64,000 nucleotides of DNA from Prorocentrum cordatum (GCA_963575745.1 CAUYUJ010016493.1:1-64000); one strand, 5' to 3'. Shown: positions 19,100 through 29,934, counted from the first letter of the stretch. Notes: generated from the letters alone by a model not told the origin. Made by a program: numbers and translations.

Positions 19100-20435
19100 G
19101 CGTGGCACGTGCGTGCCCATGCTAATACAACAGCAGTGAAGTGGGGCAACCGATGGGGCAGTCTGATGAGAAGCACTCCACTGGGCACTGGCAACAGAGG
19201 TTCGAGCAAGCTTGGAGAACGACCGCTGGGAACTAACGACGACCTTCTTGTCGTTCTAGCAGCTCTGGGCACCATGACTGGACCAAACTGTGTGTTGGAA
19301 GATTTGCCCATACAACGCATAATACCTACGCAGGCAATATTTGCACAACCAATGGCCGTCTAGATAGTATGCGCATAACGCATAACCATGGAACACAGTT
19401 TGTGTTTGAAGGTTTGATGTGAACATGGAGTACACTGTTTGTGTTGACCCTGACTTGGCGATCGGCGTGAGGGGAGCGCATCCGATTGCCAGATGTATGA
19501 GGGTGTCCCGCAAAACGCGTAAGGGACCAGTACTAATCGCTTCTGAGCTCTACTCCCTCAGCGAGGCGCGTATGACAGTATACAGGTGGCACCAGGGCCA
19601 CCGATGTGTTTGCCACAGGAGAGGTGTGCATGAGAACATGCACCTGTGTGAGTATTCGAGGCGTTCCGAAGAGGGCCCTGCTGTCGAGGATCGAATAAGC
19701 TATCATCTCCTCCTCGGCCGAGGGCGGCGGAAGGCCGGCCGACGTAACACGAGCCGCTTCCGCCGTCGGGCGCCGGCGGAGGGGCGGCGGAAGGCGGCGG
19801 AAGTAAAAGATGCCCCCCCCAAAGAGATGGCACACATTTTCTGGGGTTCAGGGTTTTCGGGCTCGCTCATGTATGCATACTTCTATGTTGCCACCCTTCC
19901 TGCGTCCTCCTTCCCGTTCCCTCTGCTCGCTCTCGGCCCCCCAGCTTCGTGTCCCCCCATCCCCGGCTTTTCCCTCCAGTCGAGCCCTCCCCCGCCGAGT
20001 CTCCCCTTCCCTGGCCTCACCCGTCCCCGTCTCGACATCCCCACCCCCTCCTCCCCTGCTTTTTGTTTGTACCTCCTCCTCCTCCTCCTCCTCATCCTCC
20101 TCTCCCCCTGTGGCCCAATACGTGTTTCTTGCATTGGAGGTTTTCATACGGATACTGTGAGGAGTTGGTGGACGTGCCCCGCCGATAGGCGGCCGGGCTT
20201 CATGGGTTCCCAGTTTCGGGCTTTCGGGTTCCCCGTGGTGGCCAGGCTCCTGGATACCCTGGGGCGTCCTTGGCCGCTCCCGACTCCTGGGGCGTCGTTG
20301 GCACAGACGAAGTGGACAGCAGAGACTATTCAGCTGCCGGTGGCCAGTCCCGCCACCGTGCCAGTCCAGCATGTTGGATGGCGGCTATTCGAGGGGGCAC
20401 GGGAGGCCGTCACGTGTGACACTTCGGGCCTCTGG
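19100..20435. other. no confident gene
   Basis: Mixed-composition DNA. An AT-richer segment at about 19270-19450 has repeated CAAACTGTGTGTT / AGTTTGTGTTTGAAGG and AACGCATAA boxes. A small CTC run lies at 20072-20103. No domain or coherent exon series recognised. Confidence 0.45.
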
Positions 20436-20439
20436 AAGG

Positions 20440-20960
20440 TTTTGGGGGCCTCTTGATGGGGTTCTTAAGAGCCCCTTGTGGCCCCTCGGCAGCGCCTTAG
20501 GAGCGCTTGGGTGGTTCTTGGCGGCTCCCTGGGCCGTTGGAGGGCGCTCTTGGGCCGTATGGGCGTTTTCAGTGTCCATCTCGGGGGGCTCTCTGCGTCG
20601 CCTTGGGGCTCTATTGGGGACCTTGAGGGCCGTCTGAGCGCCTTCTAGGGCAGACTTGGGGTCCTTTGGGCCTCTCTTGGGCCATCTTGGTACCCTCTTG
20701 GGCCGTCTTGAGACTCTCTAGGTGCCCTTCTGGACCGTCTTGAGGCCACCTTGAAGGCTTCTTGGGCTGTGTTGAGCCGACAAAAGCTCCTAACGGCGAG
20801 AACGCGAACATCCTTCAAAACCCACGGGCAATCAATTTTGGCTTCTTCGGGCTTTGCTAGAGGCTCTCTTGGAGCCCTCTTGGGCCGTCGTGGAGGCGTC
20901 TTGGACCGTCTCCCGGTCATCTTAGGTCATCTCAGGCTGTCATGGAGGCCTCCTGGATCA
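20440..20960. repeat. degenerate CTTGGGCCGTCTTGG minisatellite
   Basis: Reverse-complement relative of the CCCAAGACGGCCC array at 960-1660, with repeated TCTTGGGCCxTCTTGG and GxGGCTCT boxes. Long frames on both strands come from the repeat. Confidence 0.6.
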
Positions 20961-21785
20961 AATCGGCGGCCTGGATGTCTTTCCTGGGCTGTCTTGGAAG
21001 ACTTCTGGGGTCCCAGGGAAGCGCCGTGGCCATCCAAGATCTTTGGGGAGGAGGGGCCGTGCACGCGCCACTTTGTGATGAGAGGGGGGGCAGTCCCTTG
21101 GCAGACTACAGAAGCCCTGCCAGACAAGACTTGGCATTCTTCACGCCTCAAAGTGCCAGGAGGCACGGTGGCGGATAGAGAAGAGGTACAGAGGAGAGAG
21201 CATAGAGCAGTTATGGAATTAGAGGGCACATGAGAGATAGATATTAGAGGACATCAGAGTTGAGAGTAGAGGGTCAGGCAGTAGATCGTAGCGAGCGGGA
21301 CGTACACATCAGACCACATCTTGTGCTGAGGGGTGAGGGTGGAATGTAGAGAGCGCCAGCACGCTGCCTCTACGCGCGGGCAACTATTTGATAGTTTGCG
21401 CGGTACGTACCTTGTTCGTTGCGACCGATGCGCCGTGGGTGAAGCCAGCTTTTCGGGGGCCAGCTTGGGAGGGGATCCCCCCTTTCGATCTGGTGCTGCT
21501 GCTCCTCCTCTTCCTCTATCAACGGGTTGCAGATCCTCTCCGAACAAGTTCTTGCGTCTCGCAAGACTCGCTTTGAGGGCTGGTTTGTCGCTCCAGGGAC
21601 TTGTTTCGGTGTCTTTCGTCAGGAGCCCCATGGTTGTTAGACTTTCGGGAAGCGTCAACTTGTGACCTGGCCTGGCCGCCGCGCTGGCCGAGACCCACTG
21701 GCCCCGCGCACATCGTTCCAGTAGGCGCGCACACCGCTGGGAGCAGACGCCGAAGGATTCGGAGGGCATTCAGTCAACCCGCGTG
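20961..21785. other. no confident gene
   Basis: No repeat family or domain recognised. Minus-strand frames of 60-170 codons exist (21769-21254), but their composition is mixed and they overlap plus-strand frames. Confidence 0.4.
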
Positions 21786-21945
21786 GTAAGGATGGGTAAC
21801 CTTACCAACGGTACCCTTGCATCCTTGCCTCCTCGGCTCGTCCTTGGCCGCTTTCGCTGGCCAATCTCGCTCGAAAAACGTTAACGTGGCCCTCCAGGGC
21901 CCTTGCATCCTTACCATGCATCCTTACTGTACGGGTTGACTGTAG
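21786..21945 (+). repeat. introner-like element, GTAAGGATGGG...GACTGTAG, copy 1
   Basis: 160 bp starting GTAAGGATGGGTAACCTTAC and ending CGGGTTGACTGTAG. The interior has CCCTTGCATCCTTGCC, TTTCGCTGGCC, CTCGAAAAACG and GGGCCCTTGCATCCTTACC. The start looks like a GT splice donor and the end like a branch/acceptor (TTGAC..TAG). The copy at 29935 ends exactly at the G8 exon acceptor. Here no exon was recognised on either side, and the next base begins an ACACACAG element. Confidence 0.75.
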
Positions 21946-22110
21946 TCAGGAGGGAGAGAAAAATACACAGGCACAATCCATCGTCCTCTCCCAGGAAAAG
22001 CTGGGAAAATGTGGGAAGTGGGGGGGAAAAAATCAAAACCCAGAAAATATTGGAGAATGTGGGGAATCTTTTTATTTGTGTGTATTTATTTGTGTGTCCT
22101 GGGGCCCCTT
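21946..22110 (+). mobile_element. ACACACAG...TGTGTGTCC element, copy 2
   Basis: TCAGGAGGGAGAGAAAAATA then CACAGGCACA at the left, TTTGTGTGTCCTGGGGCCCC at the right. It follows the introner-like copy without a gap and is followed after 36 bp by another copy in the same orientation. Confidence 0.8.
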
Positions 22111-22146
22111 CAATCCACCCCAGACGGCCCCCAGGCCCGGCAACAG

Positions 22147-22318
22147 TCAGGAGGGAGAGAAAGACACACAGGCACATTCATCGTCCTCTCCCAGGAGAAA
22201 AGCTGGGAACATGTGGGAAGCGGGGGGGGAATGCAGAAGCCCAGGAAAGATATGGGAAAGCATAGGGGGGGATCCTGGGATTTGGGCGTATGCACTTGCG
22301 TGCCCCTGGGCCCCTTCA
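22147..22318 (+). mobile_element. ACACACAG...TGTGTGTCC element, copy 3
   Basis: TCAGGAGGGAGAGAAAGACA at the left. The right end (TTGCGTGCCCCTGGGCCCCT) is more diverged than in the other copies. Copies 2 and 3 form a direct tandem pair. Confidence 0.8.
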
Positions 22319-22504
22319 GACAGGCCCCAGGAGGCCGCAGCGAAGGGAAGCGCCGCGATCGAACGCATCATGCCGCCCGGAGGCCTGGGGACGGTGGTCG
22401 GCGGCGAGCCCGTGGCGGGCCGGCTCCTTCCCTCCGGACTCGCCCCGCGTCCGGACGCCCCGGCGCTCCGGCGCTCCGGCACCCGCGGCACCCTGGGCGG
22501 TGCC

Positions 22505-22677
22505 CGTGGTGAAGGGCGCCCTCGCGGGCGCGAAGTTGTTCGCGCTGCGCGCCTCGCGGCTCGGCTCCGATGCCTCTTCGGCCTCCTCCTTCTCCCCTGG
22601 GAGGCGGCGCGAGAGCGCGGAGTGCTTCGCACTTCGCGCTCCGCGCAGCGCGAAGCGCGAAGTCGGGAGCCCTTGAT
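22505..22677 (+). repeat. GGGCGCGAAGTT dispersed repeat, copy 2
   Basis: Matches 15040-15205 in box order and orientation, ending GCGAAGTCGGGAGCCCTTG. Just downstream (22700-22860) is a fairly coding-like frame with WSCFCGACPDEARRASRQAA, too short and uncertain to call. Confidence 0.7.
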
Positions 22678-22892
22678 GGTGTGCGGGCGGGCTTCGTGCT
22701 TTGTGCTTGGAGCCCTCTCCGAAGGCTCGGAGGGCCCCCGTGGCCTTTGGAGCTGCTTTTGCGGAGCCTGTCCCGACGAGGCGCGGAGAGCCTCGCGGCA
22801 GGCCGCAGCGCTGCTGAGAGAAGCCCCGCCGCCTGCTGATCCGGCCTGCTCCTGCTCACCGCCCCCCTGTCGCTCGCGGCCGAGGTCAGGAA

Positions 22893-23015
22893 AAGGGGAG
22901 GAGGAGGAGGAGGAGGAGGAGGAGGTGAAGGAGGGGAGGAAGAGGAGGAGGAGGAGGAGGAGGAGGAGGGGAGGAGGAGGAGGGGGAGGAGGAGGAGGAG
23001 GAGGAGGAGGAGGCG
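22893..23015. repeat. (GAG)n triplet repeat
   Basis: About 120 bp, purine on the plus strand, ending at a GGCGGCGGGC run. Confidence 0.9.
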
Positions 23016-23418
23016 GCGGGCAGAGAAGCCCACGGCCCCCCAGCCGATGGATGGCCACTCCGCGCCGTCCCGTCCACGCCGCCATCGGGCGGCCTCGCCA
23101 GGCGCAGCCGCCGAGGTGCGGCCCCCGCACCGCCCGGGGGGGGCTGCCCTCGGGCGGCAGCCCCGCCGCGCTCCCGCCGCGCACGGGGCCCGCGCACGCC
23201 GCCGGCGCGCTCGCCGCGCCGCCGCGCCCCCGCCCGCCGGGGCTGACCTGACGTCGGGCATGTGCTTCTACAGGGAGAACGTTCAAACATAGCGTAACAA
23301 AAAGAGTCCCCGAAAAATGTCGATGGACTGTTTCTCCATATCCCTGTTGTAAACAATGGTTTTTCGGCCAGGTTCCGCCCGTAGTGGGGCGTGCCCGACT
23401 TGAGGCTAGCCCCCGCAG

Positions 23419-23488
23419 GAGTTCCTGGAGTCCTACACCGACTTCGAGGACGGGGGCGGGCGCGCGCGGGCGGCAGGATGGCCCCCGG
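23419..23488 (+). CDS. short exon-like island (partial)
   Basis: Preceded by CCCCGCAG (acceptor-like) and followed by GTGGACGAG (donor-like) leading into a long GAG tract. The 70 bases read EFLESYTDFEDGGGRARAAG plus WPP. The first half has a natural, non-repeat composition. No family can be assigned from so short a piece. Confidence 0.3.
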
Positions 23489-23516
23489 GTGGACGAGCCC
23501 CCCCCCTCCCCCCCCA

Positions 23517-23856
23517 GGAGGAGGAGGAGGAGGAGGAGGAGGAGGAGGAGGAGGAGGAGGAGAGGAGGAGGAGGGGGGACGAAGGGGGAGGAGGAGGAGG
23601 GGAGGAGGAGGAGGAGGAGGAGGAGGAGGAGGAGGAGGAGGAGGAGGAGAGGAGCAGGAGGAGGAGGAGGAGGAGGAGGAGGAGGAGGAGGACGGAGGAC
23701 GGAGGACGGAGGACGGAGGAGGAGGAGCACGGAGGAGGAGGAGGAGGAGGACGGAGGAGGACGGAGGAGGACGGAGGAGGAGGAGGAGGAGGAGGACGGA
23801 GGAGGACGGAGGAGGACGGAGGAGGAGGAGGAGGAGGAGGAGGAGGAGGAGGATAC
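23517..23856. repeat. (GAG)n repeat, 340 bp, with GGACGGA sub-array
   Basis: GGAGGA runs interrupted by tandem GGAGGACGGA units at 23690-23825. Purine on the plus strand. Confidence 0.9.
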
Positions 23857-23870
23857 AGTGAAAGTCCGTA

Positions 23871-24008
23871 GCAAGGACGGGTAGCCTTCCCAAGGGCACC
23901 GTTGCGCCCTGAGATTTGGTCGGCAGTGCGCCGCTAGAAAAGCCTCAGTTGAGGCGTCAAAGGACCGTCCGAAGGTCTTTCGTCCTTGCAGCGCGTCCTT
24001 ACTACAGA
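23871..24008 (+). repeat. introner-like element, copy 2 (GC...AG ends)
   Basis: Starts GCAAGGACGGGTAGCCTTCC, keeps the CCCAAGGGCACC and TCGTCCTTGC boxes and ends CGTCCTTACTACAG. It begins with GC rather than GT, a donor type common in dinoflagellate introns. More diverged than copies 1 and 3 (138 bp). Confidence 0.6.
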
Positions 24009-24582
24009 TTTTTTGGCCGCATTCAAAGTGGGCCCTGGGTATTCGGGAGCACAGGTCCGAGAGGACAAAACAAGAGGAGCCTACAGGGCCTCCAGCAGGC
24101 CTGACGCCATCTTTGAGTCCGCGGGGAAGGGGGTGGGGCGAACACGCGATCGAAAACGAAGGGGTTCCGGAGGAGGGCGAGTTGAGACAACGGTTAGTTT
24201 GGCCGTCGGGGGTGAGGGGCCCTTCGTCGTCTCGGCTGGACGCAGCCGGGAAGACTGGTGCGTTCGGACCCGGGGTCCGGGGACCGATCTTGAGCCGTCG
24301 TTGTCTCGACTCGCCCTCCTCCAAACGGGGGGGTCTGGAGCGTCGCAGGGTGGGGGCAGGGGGGGCCGCAGGGCGGGTGGAGTTCTACCGTGGCCGGGAT
24401 GGGCGCGTGGAGGGGTAGGTTGCGACAGCGCAGGACGGCGCCGAGCCGACGCTCGCGGAGAGCGAGAGGCGGACCAGAGGCATCTGCCCTGATCTCCCGC
24501 ACGCCATACCGACGCCTCGCCCCGCGGCCGCACTGAGGCCTCCGCACGCCATGTCGATACTGTTTCCCGCGGCGACACAGGA

Positions 24583-24712
24583 TTGGCATCGCTCGGACGT
24601 GCGCATTTTTCCTTCGGCGAGGACCATCGAGGAGCATCCTTGATCATGTGGCGAAACAACCACGCACGAACCCCCCAAAAAACACTTGGAATGGACGTCC
24701 GAGCGATGGCCA
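24583..24712 (+). mobile_element. MITE-like element, GGCATCGCTCGGACGT family, copy 4
   Basis: Left end TTGGCATCGCTCGGACGTGC, right end GGACGTCCGAGCGATGGCCA. The interior has CTTCGGCGAGGACCATCGAG and GAGCATCCTTGATCAT, whose ATCGAGGA/TCCTTGAT parts can form a hairpin. Confidence 0.85.
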
Positions 24713-25169
24713 GCAGGGGAGGCAGAGTGGACAGAAATTGTACTCCACGTGGGGCATCCTCCTCTGCACCCCCTGGCCGAAAGCGTGACCTCCAGGACCT
24801 TGGCAGGGAGGAAAGGAGCGGGCGAATCGGGAGGAGTCCGTGGTCAGCAGCGAGGAACCGGAGCAACGGACAGGGCTGGAGGAGCGCGCTGTGCAATCGG
24901 GGAGAAGGTGCCCCGCCCCCGCGAGGATGGGCCGGCATCCCCAGAGTGGTGTCTCCCAGCCCCTCTGAGCCATGCCCCCAACGACCCCGTACGCAGTCAA
25001 GCAGCACCAGTGCCGCCCTCTGCCATGCGCACGTGCACATATGCAGCAGATATGTGCTCGGTTCCGCGCGGGACGGGTAAGTTGGGCGGGAAAATGTGCG
25101 CACCCTGGAGATCCGAAAGCCCAAACACGTGACCGACATACCTGCCAAGCCTCCACGCATACTATATTC

Positions 25170-25320
25170 TAGGTGGGGAACACAGACACGAGGAATCGTC
25201 GACCCCCCAGAAAATTTGGGAAACTGTGGGAAGTGGGGGGAAGACAGCAGCCCAGAAAATGTGGGGAAACAGGGGGAATCCTGTTCTTTGTGTGCATCTA
25301 TTTGTGTGTCCCAGGCCCCC
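25170..25320 (+). mobile_element. ACACACAG...TGTGTGTCC element, copy 4
   Basis: GGTGGGGAACACAGACACGA at the left, then TCGTCGACCCCCCAG, GGGGAAGACAGCAGCCCAGA, and TTTGTGTGTCCCAGGCCCCC at the right. 150 bp. Confidence 0.75.
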
Positions 25321-25599
25321 TTTTTAGCCATGCCCAAAAAATGTTCGGTGTGGCCTCGAGAGGCGGCCGGGCGCCGTGCCGGAGGCTGCCCGGCGTCGGA
25401 CGCTGGGGCAGGGCCGAGCAATGTGTGTGCCAAGGGCCGGCGTGCGGCCGGGCGATGCCGGGGGCAGCAGGCAGCGTGCAGCCCACACGGTCGACCCGCA
25501 GAGCAGGGGTAGGCATCCCTCCCAGGGGTAGCCCTTGCACCCTTGCCTCCCGGGTCCTCCTCCTCCTCCTTCTCCTCCTCCCCCTCCTCCTCCTCCTCC

Positions 25600-26345
25600 A
25601 CAATTACTCAATATGAAAATACTCTCCCTCTTCCCCTGATGGCGTCCGGGTGATGGCCGCGCATTCTCCGCGTACTGTTTTTTAACACACAGGATGCCCG
25701 GGAAATCCTGGGAAACGACTCTCGCTGAGGCGCCGGCGTCATTTTCGGGCCGAACGCCCCCCGCGTATTGTTTTTTTACACAGGATTCCCGGGAAACGGG
25801 TTTTCGCTTGCGTTTTTTGTTCAATGATGCTCTCGCTGAGGCGCCGGCGTCATTTCTGCTCCCGAATTTCTGCTCCCGAATCCCGAATCGTGCTCCCGCT
25901 GCAGCGTGGGCCTCATTTTCGGATCGGTGTTTGGCCTCCGTCGTTCGGGATGGCGTTCTCGCCCCAGCGCGGGCCTCTTTCTCGGGCGCCCATCCGCCCG
26001 CCACCACCGCGCCGCACCACCACCACCACCACCACCACCACCACCACCACCACCACCACCACCATCACCACCACCACCACCACCATCACAACCACCACCA
26101 GCACCAGCACCACCACCAGCACGAGCACCAGCACCACACACCACCACCACCACCACCACCACCACCACCACAACCACGCACACACGCACGCACGCACGCA
26201 CGCGCACCACCACCCACTACGCACGCGCGCGCGGAGCCACAGGTCCGCTACGACACGCTTCCGCGGATAGAGAAAATCAGCTCCATGGTAAGGGATGGGA
26301 GGGAGGGGTAGGATGTCAGATATGACGCGAGCGCACCTAGCTTGT
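25600..26345 (+). repeat. composite repeat unit, copy 1 (module A, CAC array, module B)
   Basis: Module A (25600-26008) starts ACAATTACTCAATATGAA and has GAGGCGCCGGCGTCATTT twice through an internal duplication, then CGTGCTCCCGCTGCAGCGTG. A (CAC/CCA)n array fills 26010-26200. Module B (26200-26345) ends GAGAAAATCAGCTCCATG, then GTAAGGGATGGGAGGGAG, TCAGATATGACGCGAGCGCA and CCTAGCTTGTC. The same order recurs at 27135 and 30988. Confidence 0.85.
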
Positions 26346-27134
26346 CCTCCTCCCCCTCCCCCTCCGCCTCCGCCTCCTCCTCCTCCTTCTCCTCCTCCTC
26401 CCCCTCCTCCTCATCCTCCTCATCCTCCCCCTCCCCCTCCCCCTCCTCATGCTCCTCCTCCTCCTCCTCCTCCTCTTCCTCCTTCCCCTCCTTCTTCTCC
26501 CCCTCATCCTTCTCATCCTCCTCCTCATCCTCCTCCTCTTCCTCCTTCCTCCTTCCTCAGTCCTCCTCCTCCGCCTCCTCCTCCTTGTTCTTCTCCTTCC
26601 TTTTTTTTTGGTTATTGTTCTCCTCTTCTTCTCCTCCTCCTCCTCCTCACCTCCTCTTCTCCTCCCCTCCCTCCTCCTCCTCCTCCTCCTCCTCCCCTCC
26701 TCCTCCTCCTTCCTCCTCTCTCCCTTCTCTCTCCCCTCCTCCTCCTCCTCTCCTCCTCCTCCTCCTCCTCTTCCCCTCCTCCTCCTCTCCTCTTCCTCCT
26801 CCTCCTCCTCCTCCTCCTCCTCCTCCTCCTCCTCCTCCTCCTCCTCCCCTCCTCCCCTCCTCCTCCTCCTCCTCCTCCTCCTCCTCCTCCTCCTCCTCCT
26901 CCTCCTCCCCCTCCTCCTCCTCCCCCTCCTCTCCTCCTCCTCCTCCTCCTCCGCCTCCTCCTCCTTCTCCTCCCCTCCTCCCCTCCTCCTCCTCCTCCTC
27001 CTCCTCCTCCTCCTCCTCCTCCTCCTCCTCCTCCTCCTCCTCCTCCTCCTCCTCCGCTCCTCCCTCCTCCTCCTCCTCCTCCTCCTCCTCCTCCTCCTCT
27101 CCCTCCTCCTCCTTCCTTTCCTCTCTCCTCCTCC
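26346..27134. repeat. very long (CTC)n tract, about 790 bp
   Basis: Nearly pure pyrimidine on the plus strand, built from CTC/CCT with CCCC, TTC and rare purines. Every frame is open for 180-300 codons as poly-Pro, poly-Ser or poly-Leu. The longest such tract in the window; mirror-symmetric polypyrimidine of this kind can adopt triplex DNA. Confidence 0.95.
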
Positions 27135-27899
27135 ACATCACTCAATATGAATACTACTCTCCCTCTTCCCCCTGATGACGTCTTGGGAGTGTTCGCCCCC
27201 CCCCCCCCCCCGCGTATATTGTTTTAATACACAGGTTTCCCCCGAGTTGGGTTTTCGCCTGCATGTTTTCCAAAATGCTACTCTCGCTGAGGCGCCGGCC
27301 TCATTTTCGGGCCCCGCTCGTTCCGAATCGTGCTCCCGCTGCAGCGCTGGCCTCATTTCCGTGCTTCCGCTCGTTCTGAATCGTGCTCCCGCTGCAGCGT
27401 TGGCCTCATTTCCGCGCTTCCGCTCGTTCCGAATCGTGTTCCCGCTGCAGAGCTGGCGTCATTTCCCGTGCCATGCCACGGCATGCAATGCAATGCAATG
27501 CTAGGTTGCGTTCCGTTGCGCGATGCCATGCCTTCAGCTGAAGCGTGATATGCAGTGCTTAAGTGCCACGTCGTGCTATGCCATGCTACGCTTTGATCTT
27601 CAACGCCATGCTATGCAATGTTATGTTCGGGGCCGCTGTGCGATGCCATGCTTTGCGTTGCAAAGCTTTGTGATGCAATTCTTCACTACGCCACGCCACG
27701 CCATGCTGTGGCATACTACGCTTTGTGGTGCTCTTCTACTCCATGCCATGCCGTGCTCTACAATGCATCGCGCACCCTTTCGGGATCATTGCCCTGCTCG
27801 ACATCCGACTGTGCGAGTAGGGAGGGGATCTATGCCATGGTAAGGGATGGGAGGGAGGGGTAGGATGTCAGATATGACGCGAGCGCACCTAGCTTGTCC
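27135..27899 (+). repeat. composite repeat unit, copy 2
   Basis: Module A at 27135-27477 (CTCAATATGAATACTACTCT to CGTCATTTCCC). Instead of a CAC array there is a 300-bp region of TGCCATGC/GCAATGCAATGC words at 27478-27780. A shortened module B follows (27833-27899, from GCCATGGTAAGGGATGGGAG to CACCTAGCTTGTCC). Confidence 0.85.
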
Positions 27900-28235
27900 C
27901 CCTCCCCCTCCTCCTCCTCCTCCTCCTCCTCCTCCTCCTCCTCTCCTCCTCTCCTCCTCCTCCCTCCTCCTCCTCCTCCTCCTCATCCTCCTCCTCCTCC
28001 TCCTCCTCCTATCCTCCTCCTGATCCTCCTCCTTTTGCTCTCCTCCTCCTTCCTCCTCTCCTCCTCCTCCTCCTCCTCCTCCTCTCCTCCTCCTCCTCCT
28101 CCTCCTCCTCCTCCTCCTCCTCCTCCTCCTCCTCCTTCTCCTCCTCCTCCTCTTCCTCCTCCTCCTCCTCCTGCTCCTCCCCCTCCTCCTCCCCCTCCTC
28201 CTTCTCCTCCTCCTCCTCCTCCTTCTCCTTCTCCA
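27900..28235. repeat. (CTC)n tract, about 335 bp
   Basis: As at 26346, directly after module B. Pyrimidine on the plus strand. Confidence 0.95.
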
Positions 28236-28254
28236 TTTCCGCTTAGGTGGGCGG

Positions 28255-28468
28255 CCGCCTTACCGCGGCCCTCTCCGCGCACGTCGCCTCGCCGTCGCCG
28301 GTCTCGCAGACGTTCTGGGCGCGGGAGTGCCCCGACGAGGCGGGTGGCGCGCGGCGGGGTAGCGGGCGCCAGGGGCGGCGGGCCTCCTCTCGGAGCAGGG
28401 CGCAGGCTCGTTTCGACGCGGCTTCGGATGCAGACTTGGATGCGGATTCCTCCATGGAGGTCTACTAG
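28255..28468 (+). CDS. exon-like open frame (partial), low confidence
   Basis: After a possible acceptor (CCGCTTAG) the frame reads GGRLTAALSAHVASPSPVSQ then TFWARECPDEAGG, and becomes Arg/Ala-rich before a stop at 28466. The phrase CPDEA recurs in a similar frame at about 22770. It may be an exon or a decayed duplicate. No family recognised. Confidence 0.2.
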
Positions 28469-28650
28469 CCTGCCGATTTCTGCCGATTCGGCTTCTCCCG
28501 ACTCGGCTGCCGAATTCTGCCGATCTGGCTCATGTCGATCGCCGATCCGACTTCTCGATTCGACTCTGGGGCTATCCTTGGGCGCACGCCGCCAGGGTGC
28601 CGCGCAAACGGGTCGCAGCACGAGCGCTGGAGCCTGCAGGATCCTGCGGC

Positions 28651-28784
28651 TCGGCATCGCTCGGACGTGTGCGTTTTTTTTGTTCGGCGGGGGCCATCGA
28701 GGAGCATCCTCGACCCTGGGGCCAACAGAAGCGGGCACGACACCGAACTGTGCGCAGGGAGGGGGCGCGTCCGAGCGGCGGCGA
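28651..28784 (+). mobile_element. MITE-like element, GGCATCGCTCGGACGT family, copy 5
   Basis: Left end TCGGCATCGCTCGGACGTGT, right end CGCGTCCGAGCGGCGGCGAG (diverged). The interior keeps GGGGGCCATCGAGGAGCATC and the GGGCACGACACCGAA region. Confidence 0.75.
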
Positions 28785-28799
28785 GGCAAAGCTGGAGGT

Positions 28800-29515
28800 T
28801 GGCTGGGCCGGGCTGGGGAGCCGCTCGCGGCCCCAGAGGTGGCCGTGCACATTGGCTGGGCTGGGGTTTGAGAGGCCCCTGGGGACTTGCAGCACATGTG
28901 CTCTAAGTTGGCTGAGCTGGGTTTGCCCTGCGGCTGGCTAGTTCACGCCCGATCAAAGGAGGGCCAGTTTGAGACAGCGGCGGTTGGCCTTCGGGCCCCC
29001 CCCCCTCTCAGGCCACAACGAGAGCATTTCGTCAGAGGACCCCGAGATCCAACGGGCGATGTTGCCATGGTCCTAGCCCTCACGGATCGATCTCGAACAA
29101 TTGCCGCAGCAAGATGGGGTCTAGGTCTACGGTTCTCGCGATGTTGGATTGTGTGTTCGCAGTATCGGGGGTCTCGGCAGAGGGCGAGTCGCGACATCGG
29201 TAGTTTGCCTTATGGGGCGCACCTTCGGCGCCACGGCTGCGCGCGCTTGGCCTTCGGGGGCGCCCCTTCGCCGCCACGGCGCTGGGAGGCAGCTGCTGCT
29301 GCGCGCTTGGGCCCCCCCCTCGGGAGGGGCCCGGGGACCGAGCTCGCCGTGGCCTCGGCTCGCCCTGCTCCAGCCCCCCGGGAGGCGCGCGAGGAGGGGG
29401 GGGGAGCCTCGGGAGGGGGCCCGCCCGCCGAGGAGGCCTTCCTCGGGAGCCTCCCGTCCCTTCCAGGAGCCCCTCCGCCCCCCTGGAGGGTTTCTCCGTA
29501 GGGCCTCGGCGACCC
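28800..29515. other. no confident gene
   Basis: GC-rich DNA with overlapping frames on both strands and no recognisable domain. Confidence 0.4.
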
Positions 29516-29655
29516 GTCCTCCTCCTCTCTCCTCCCCCTCCTCCTCCTCCTCCTCCTCCTCTTCTTCCTCCTCCTCGTCCTCCTCCTCCTCCTCCTCCCT
29601 CCTCCTCCTCCTCCTCCTCCTCCTCCTCCTCCTCCTCCTCCTCCTCCTCCTCCTC
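29516..29655. repeat. (CTC)n tract
   Basis: 140 bp, pyrimidine on the plus strand, upstream of the G8 gene segment. Confidence 0.9.
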
Positions 29656-29934
29656 GGGTCGCCTACGGCTCCGGGGGAAACCGTCCACCCCCCCGCCTGC
29701 TGCAGAAGGCCCGCCCCTCTTGCCCCGCCCCCCTTTCGCGCACCGCCAGCGAGGGCTGCCCGACGCCCACGTTCCACGAGGAGCGGGGCTCGACCCAACC
29801 TGCGTCTTTGGGCGATTCCGTCGGCCGCTCTCGTGCCGCTTTCGTTTTTTGCAGCAGGGGCGGAACGACGGCGAAGCGAGGGACACCAACGACAAAACGA
29901 ACACGAGAAACACTTTGTACTGTCAGCCTGCATA

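Noticed and set aside
22147-24324. 725-codon open frame on the minus strand
   Set aside because: It is held open by (GAG)n tracts read as poly-Pro/Ser/Leu and by other repeats, and crosses an introner-like copy, two dispersed repeats and an exon-like island on the other strand.
26346-27134. Long Pro-, Ser-, Leu- or Glu/Gly/Arg-rich proteins in all frames
   Set aside because: Pure triplet-repeat translation; the same holds for 6007-6380, 9412-9645, 16546-16797, 23517-23856, 27900-28235, 44398-44640 and 44966-45400.
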